NCBI GenBank assembly: GCA_900554835.1
Contig: USJD01000064.1
Coordinates: 1 to 17,640 of the forward strand
Direction of reading: 5' to 3'
Length of the DNA stretch: 17,640 bases
Source of the DNA: an uncultured Prevotella sp.
GTDB lineage: Bacteria; Bacteroidota; Bacteroidia; Bacteroidales; Bacteroidaceae
The notes beneath the pieces were generated by a model. The model was not told where the DNA came from and made no database searches. It saw only the letters and a list, made by a program, of their open reading frames with translations. The first letter of the stretch is position 1, and each line of letters opens with the position of its first letter. Made by a program: the position numbers and the translations under genes. Of the stretch, positions 14,590-17,640 are shown in pieces.

Positions 14590-15759
14590 TTAGTATAGCA
14601 TTCCGAACATCCATAACGGAATGATGTTGCCATATCCTGTTTCTATGTCGTCTTTTACAACATAACCATTTTCAATATCCTGTAATTGGCGTTGCTTTTT
14701 TTTCTTACCTCCCACTTCAAATGTATATTTGCTTTCGATAAGGAAGTCTGAGATAGGAGAAACAGTCACAGGCATCAGAGAGCGAGTCTGATTAAAGAAG
14801 AAGGTTTCTCTGACAGTGCCGATTTCTACATTATGATTGCCAAGGGTATAGATGAGAGTAGGGTTGTCGAGGTATATCTTATCTACTTTTCCGAGTCCTT
14901 GTATTCCGTTTGTAGAAGTACGGAGTTGGCTGATGAGTCCTGCCTTTTCTAAGTAAGTGCAGAGATCAGCTATATTATTTCTTGATACTTCCAATTGCCC
15001 ACCGATTTGAGACATGTTGGGCTTGAATGGGGCACTTTGGGCAATGATGGCAAGCAATCGTTTCAGTTTTCTCGCAGTAGATACAGAAAGATCTGCATAC
15101 TGTGGAATGTCCGTTTCTATAGTTGCATTAACCACCTGTTGTATGTATTGATTGATGTCGCCATCAGCAAATGGATAATATCCTCTTTGCAGATAGTCTG
15201 CAAAATGTTGGAGCGGCAAGAATCCATTAGGAATTTCTACTTCTTGTTGCAAGAGTTGCTGTAATTTACATACTGGGAATTTGATGTCATGAAAAAGCTC
15301 CAAATATTCCCGATATGAAAGTCCCTGCATCTCATACATTAGGGCACGGCGACTTAGGTCAAATGCGCCTTTGGCGATGTCAAGTACTGATGATCCTGTA
15401 AATACCACATGCAGTTCTTTGTGATAGTCATAGATCAGTTTCAGTTCTCTCGACCAGTCTTTGTATTTGTGTATTTCGTCAATAAACAGATATTTGCCCC
15501 CTATTTTGACAAAAGCATCTGCAAGTTCTGTTAATCTATGACTGGCAAAATAAAAGTCTTCTGCTTGTACATAGAGTGTTTCGTTTGAAGCTAATTGCTC
15601 TTTTATGTGTTGGAGTATAAGTGTTGTCTTGCCAATACCTCTTGGCCCCATCAGTCCTATCATGCGAGCATCCCAATTGATACGATCATACATATAACGA
15701 TGGAATGTGGTACTGGTTTCTCTCAGCAGTTTGTGAAATGTTGTTTGTAGCTGTTCCAT
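14590..15759 (-). CDS. AAA-type P-loop ATPase with DUF4143 C-terminal domain
   Basis: A 389-residue ATPase. Walker A is GPRGIGKT (38-45), and Walker B is YLFIDEIHK with D94/E95. Then come the sensor-like VVFTGSSVLDIAKG, a winged-helix segment (PNMSQIGGQLEVSRNNIADL), and a C-terminal PD-(D/E)XK-like part with D338 in ISDFL, then E348-V-G-G-K352. The FEVGGKxK motif is the usual form in this branch of DUF4143 and is intact here. The start is ATG 15759, since an in-frame ATG at 15801 would precede the -7 element at 15798-15791. The gene is enclosed by 72-bp direct repeats, which suggests a cassette that can be gained or lost by recombination. It is related to the ATPase at 188 by fold but not closely. 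Function unknown. Confidence 0.92.
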   Translation of the reverse strand: MEQLQTTFHKLLRETSTTFHRYMYDRINWDARMIGLMGPRGIGKTTLILQHIKEQLASNETLYVQAEDFYFASHRLTELADAFVKIGGKYLFIDEIHKYKDWSRELKLIYDYHKELHVVFTGSSVLDIAKGAFDLSRRALMYEMQGLSYREYLELFHDIKFPVCKLQQLLQQEVEIPNGFLPLQHFADYLQRGYYPFADGDINQYIQQVVNATIETDIPQYADLSVSTARKLKRLLAIIAQSAPFKPNMSQIGGQLEVSRNNIADLCTYLEKAGLISQLRTSTNGIQGLGKVDKIYLDNPTLIYTLGNHNVEIGTVRETFFFNQTRSLMPVTVSPISDFLIESKYTFEVGGKKKKQRQLQDIENGYVVKDDIETGYGNIIPLWMFGMLY

Positions 15760-15790
15760 AATTATTTGCTTTAAATTGATGAATATGCTG

Positions 15791-15798
15791 CAAAGATA
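15791..15798 (-). promoter_or_regulatory. -7 element of the third ATPase promoter
   Basis: On the minus strand TATCTTTG (15798-15791), followed by CAGC, fits TANNTTTG. At the -33 position there is no TTG; that position falls inside the AAAGTGCACT palindrome. Weak basal promoter activity or a need for an activator is inferred. Confidence 0.7.
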
Positions 15799-15803
15799 CA
15801 TAT

Positions 15804-15875
15804 ATTTTATGAAAGTGCACTGGCTTTAGTGCACTTTTTGTGAATAATTGCACTGAACTCGGTGCAATTTTACTT
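15804..15875. repeat. 72-bp direct repeat, copy 2 (promoter side of the third ATPase)
   Basis: Same unit as at 14509-14580. Its palindromes lie at 15812-15837 (10-bp arms, 6-nt centre) and 15846-15869 (10-bp arms with one G-T pair, 4-nt centre), with centres at 15824.5 and 15857.5, that is 33 bp apart. The first centre is about 26 bp upstream of the -7 element, so it covers the -33 position. Confidence 0.9.
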
Positions 15876-15882
15876 ATTTTCA

Positions 15883-15951
15883 TGTCTGCTCTTGCTTTCT
15901 CGCAAGTGGAAATGACAAATAATCAGTCTTCGGATAAGAGGTTTGTGGCAG
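15883..15951 (+). pseudogene. Decayed second copy of the GH88 signal-peptide region
   Basis: About 61 of 69 bases match 12781-12849, the start of the GH88 remnant (MSALAFSQV… in both). The similarity stops abruptly on both sides: the left end is 8 bases from the 72-bp repeat, and the right end runs into AT-rich sequence. No open frame continues. It shows that this region has undergone duplication or rearrangement around the ATPase cassette. Confidence 0.75.
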
Positions 15952-16202
15952 AATTATGTATATGTTATTCAATCTAAGTCTTTTCTCTTATAGATTCCGT
16001 ATGATAGATATATAAACGATATGATATATTCTTCTTTGTAATTATTTCCTTCCGGATTTTACCTGTTTGTTTTAAGTTAATGTAGCATTCAAAGAGTGGA
16101 TTTCTGCATAAAAAAGATTCTCATTTTACAACTTTCCGCATCCAAAAATATGACTCGAAAATGGTAGCAAAGGATATGTTGTGCAACCTGTAAGAAACGA
16201 AT
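15952..16202. other. AT-rich gene-free stretch
   Basis: No gene, repeat or RNA is recognised here. On the minus strand TATTTTTG (16150-16143) fits the -7 consensus, but it has no TTG at the right distance and no open frame behind it. Confidence 0.5.
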
Positions 16203-16238
16203 AAAAAAAGTTGGGCTGCCAGAATATTCTGGCAGCCC
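16203..16238 (-). terminator. Rho-independent terminator of the sigma/anti-sigma operon
   Basis: A 26-bp perfect palindrome with 13-bp arms (GGGCTGCCAGAAT and its complement, 16213-16238) is followed on the minus strand by AAC and seven T (16209-16203). It lies 106 bases beyond the stop codon of the anti-sigma gene. Confidence 0.88.
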
Positions 16239-16343
16239 TATTACGTTAGTATGTTATGAAAAATTTGAGAGAAATGAAACTTCACAGTTTCGAATTGTTT
16301 TACTAAACATGATTCTTTTTATATAGAGAAAGCATAGAAATTA

Positions 16344-16844
16344 CTACTTTAATATGGTGGGAGAGGCTTGATCAACAGTCATTTTGTCGATGCTGGTGTG
16401 CTGCATGGAATCTACCTTGGCAGAATCTCCACTCAATGCAACAGAAGCGCCTCTTGTCGCCTTGATAACTCCCACGTTTTCAACATTCTGAGAATCTTCC
16501 TGGAATGGAACCTGAGCAGCATTGCCCAAAGTGAGGAAGATGGCTACGACAGCGGCAGCCTTGAATAATGGCTTCAGGCGCTCTGTCAGCGATACAACCT
16601 TTGCCTTGTTAGGCTCCTTGGTGTATTCATCTTCGATCATAGCCATCATCTTCTGGTCGAACTCCTCACCCAAAGCCTCGTTCTTGGTCTCGCTCAACTC
16701 ATAGGCAAAGAGAGACTTATACGGCTCCAGCTCGGCAGGAAGTTCATCCTGGCTGAAGAATGTGCGGAGGATGTTCTCTTCTTCCAAAGAGGTCTCGCAC
16801 TTCCAGTAGCGTTCCAAAAGTTGGTTGATGTACTTATAATCCAT
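16344..16844 (-). CDS. Putative anti-sigma factor (single-pass membrane protein)
   Basis: A 166-residue protein with an acidic, helical N-terminal cytoplasmic part (about 1-90; MDYKYINQLLERYWKCETSL), one membrane segment (about 94-110, FKAAAVVAIFLTLGNAA) and a short polar C-terminal part that would be in the periplasm. The N-terminal pattern (YINxLLExYWxCETSLEEE) is typical of small proteins encoded directly after ECF sigma genes in Prevotella. Its start overlaps the last 11 bases of the sigma gene, indicating translational coupling. Sequestering of the sigma factor at the membrane is inferred from this context. It lacks a recognisable FecR-like domain, so it belongs to a poorly described class. 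A perfect terminator follows at 16203-16238. Confidence 0.75.
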   Translation of the reverse strand: MDYKYINQLLERYWKCETSLEEENILRTFFSQDELPAELEPYKSLFAYELSETKNEALGEEFDQKMMAMIEDEYTKEPNKAKVVSLTERLKPLFKAAAVVAIFLTLGNAAQVPFQEDSQNVENVGVIKATRGASVALSGDSAKVDSMQHTSIDKMTVDQASPTILK

Positions 16845-17346
16845 ATCTGTCGAATTGTTGAAATCTTTGTTTTACTGTCTGACGAGCTCTGAAGATATTT
16901 ACTTTTACTTGTTCCTCGGTTATTTCCAGGATTTCTGCTATTTCCCTGTATGCCTTTCCTTCGATATCTCTCAGTTGCAGGCAGGAGCGCTGTTTCTCTG
17001 GCAGCTCGTCTATCATTTTCCTCACGATGTCCAGCTTGTCTTTCTGAATCATTCGCTCGGATGGGGTAGAAGCGGTGTCTGGCTGCTCTATCTTCTCGTT
17101 TTCTATCGAATCATTCTGATTTTCTTTCTTCTTGATGCGATCGAGCGAGAGGTTGCGGGCGATGGTTAGGCTGAATGCCTCGATGGATTCCAAATCCTGC
17201 CATCTTTCGCGGGCGTTCCAGACTTTAATCATTGTATCCTGCACGACATCTTCTGCTTCCTCCCTGTTGAGAGTAATGCGCAGAGCCAGTCTGAAGAGTT
17301 TATTCTTCAGTGGCAAAACATCGTTTCGGAAACTGATTTCTTTCAT
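16834..17346 (-). CDS. ECF-type RNA polymerase sigma factor (sigma-70 family)
   Basis: A 170-residue ECF sigma factor with region 2 at about 15-45 (LFRLALRITLNREEAEDVVQ, then DTMIKVW) and region 4 at about 110-160 (IDELPEKQRSCLQLRDIEGK, then YREIAEILEITEEQVKVNIF). The linker is short and lysine-rich, as is normal for ECF factors that lack regions 1 and 3. It is followed, with an 11-bp overlap, by a membrane protein that is probably its anti-sigma factor. The region upstream holds a candidate ECF promoter (17362-17387), so the operon may activate itself. The signal sensed and the regulon cannot be read from this window. Confidence 0.95.
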   Translation of the reverse strand: MKEISFRNDVLPLKNKLFRLALRITLNREEAEDVVQDTMIKVWNARERWQDLESIEAFSLTIARNLSLDRIKKKENQNDSIENEKIEQPDTASTPSERMIQKDKLDIVRKMIDELPEKQRSCLQLRDIEGKAYREIAEILEITEEQVKVNIFRARQTVKQRFQQFDRYGL

Positions 17347-17361
17347 CCCTCTATTATCAAT

Positions 17362-17387
17362 GACGACTATGTTATAAGAAAGTTACA
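17362..17387 (-). promoter_or_regulatory. Candidate ECF-type (autoregulatory) promoter
   Basis: On the minus strand TGTAAC (17387-17382), a 16-nt spacer and CGTC (17365-17362) resemble ECF promoters, which commonly have an AAC-containing -35 and a CGTC-type -10. It lies 15 bases before the sigma gene start. Assignment to this sigma factor is inferred. Confidence 0.45.
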
Positions 17388-17427
17388 ACCAATCTTAAAT
17401 TATTTCTATTTTTAACTCTTATTAAGA

Positions 17428-17466
17428 AACGAAGGGCGATGAATTCATCACTCTTCACTCTTCGTT
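17428..17466 (-). terminator. Possible argB terminator
   Basis: AACGAAG (17428-17434) pairs with CTTCGTT (17460-17466), and the perfect palindrome GATGAATTCATC (17438-17449) lies inside. It begins 3 bases after the argB stop codon. The U-run on the minus strand is poor, so the call is weak. Confidence 0.35.
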
Positions 17467-17468
17467 CT

Positions 17469-17640
17469 TCACTTAATCACCGTTCCGTGCTTTCCGTCAA
17501 TGGCAGTAGCGAGGGTGATAATCACTTCCTTTACTCCTGCATCGATGGCTGCGAGTGCATTCTCCAATTTTGGAATCATGCCACCTGCTACGGTTCCGTC
17601 TGCTTTGTATCTCTCAAAATCGGCATGGGTAATCACTGGA
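17469..17640 (-). CDS. argB: Acetylglutamate kinase, C-terminal part (partial)
   Basis: The last 56 codons are seen; the gene continues beyond the window end. The peptide includes DGTVAGGMIPKLENALAAID (the G-G-M-I-P-K loop conserved in ArgB), then AGVKEVIITLATAIDGKHGT and the stop. ArgB phosphorylates N-acetylglutamate, the second step of arginine biosynthesis, in the cytoplasm; the GGMIPK segment is part of the C-terminal nucleotide-binding half. It is the only plain core-metabolism gene here, which suggests that the accessory region ends around 17400. The start codon and regulation are outside the window. Confidence 0.93.
   Translation of the reverse strand, partial: PVITHADFERYKADGTVAGGMIPKLENALAAIDAGVKEVIITLATAIDGKHGTVIK

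Noticed and set aside
14442..14633. Open frames that run through the 72-bp repeats
   Set aside because: Both repeats give similar spurious peptides (SALKPVHFHKI), which only reflects the repeated DNA.
16143..16150. Minus-strand TATTTTTG as a promoter
   Set aside because: No TTG lies at the 20-nt distance, and the only downstream frames are a few codons long.

Overview
The window looks like an accessory stretch of a gut Bacteroidales chromosome, most likely Prevotella/Segatella (for example S. copri-like). The main reasons are several promoters of the Bacteroidota housekeeping type (TTG, then 20 nt, then TANNTTTG), SusD-era polysaccharide-degradation gene remnants, a PF13568-type outer-membrane barrel, and an ECF sigma/anti-sigma pair of the kind common in Prevotella. 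Species assignment is an inference; no rRNA or tRNA is present.

Layout. 1-1453: a P-loop ATPase with a PD-(D/E)XK-like tail (DUF4143 type), transcribed from a promoter preceded by three palindromic repeats spaced exactly 33 bp. 1554-2050: a broken heparinase II/III-family gene and its strong terminator. 2183-6619 (minus): a complete type III restriction-modification operon, mod then res. 6620-6997: no gene, but a dense set of nested and mutually exclusive hairpins. 6998-8015 (minus): a small operon of sORF, MNT-type nucleotidyltransferase, DUF4160 and DUF2442. 8118-8594: a 23-bp tandem array, a short secreted ORF and a terminator. 8658-9758: a class II Fic AMP-transferase with DUF4172 and winged-helix domains. 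9826-10226: a second, unrelated 23-bp tandem array and two hairpins. 10267-11661 (minus): a second ATPase (DUF234 type). 11909-12640: outer-membrane beta-barrel protein. 12753-14441: converging remnants of a GH88 and a GH43 gene. 14509-15875: a third ATPase (DUF4143 type) enclosed by 72-bp direct repeats. 15883-15951: a second decayed copy of the start of the GH88 gene. 16344-17346 (minus): ECF sigma factor and its putative anti-sigma protein. 17469-17640 (minus): the 3' end of argB, the only clearly core metabolic gene.

How it fits together. The region is a defence/toxin-like island (type III RM, Fic, MNT nucleotidyltransferase, three ATPases) embedded in a decaying polysaccharide-utilisation region. 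At least three glycan-degrading genes keep their 5' end and/or 3' end but have lost the catalytic core by internal deletion. The most striking pattern is regulatory: three separate genes (two ATPases and Fic), whose palindromes are unrelated in sequence, all carry palindromic repeats at an exact 33-bp centre-to-centre spacing, with the promoter-proximal copy lying over the -33 element. All the encoded proteins contain a winged-helix-like segment, so autoregulation by the encoded protein is a reasonable, untested idea.
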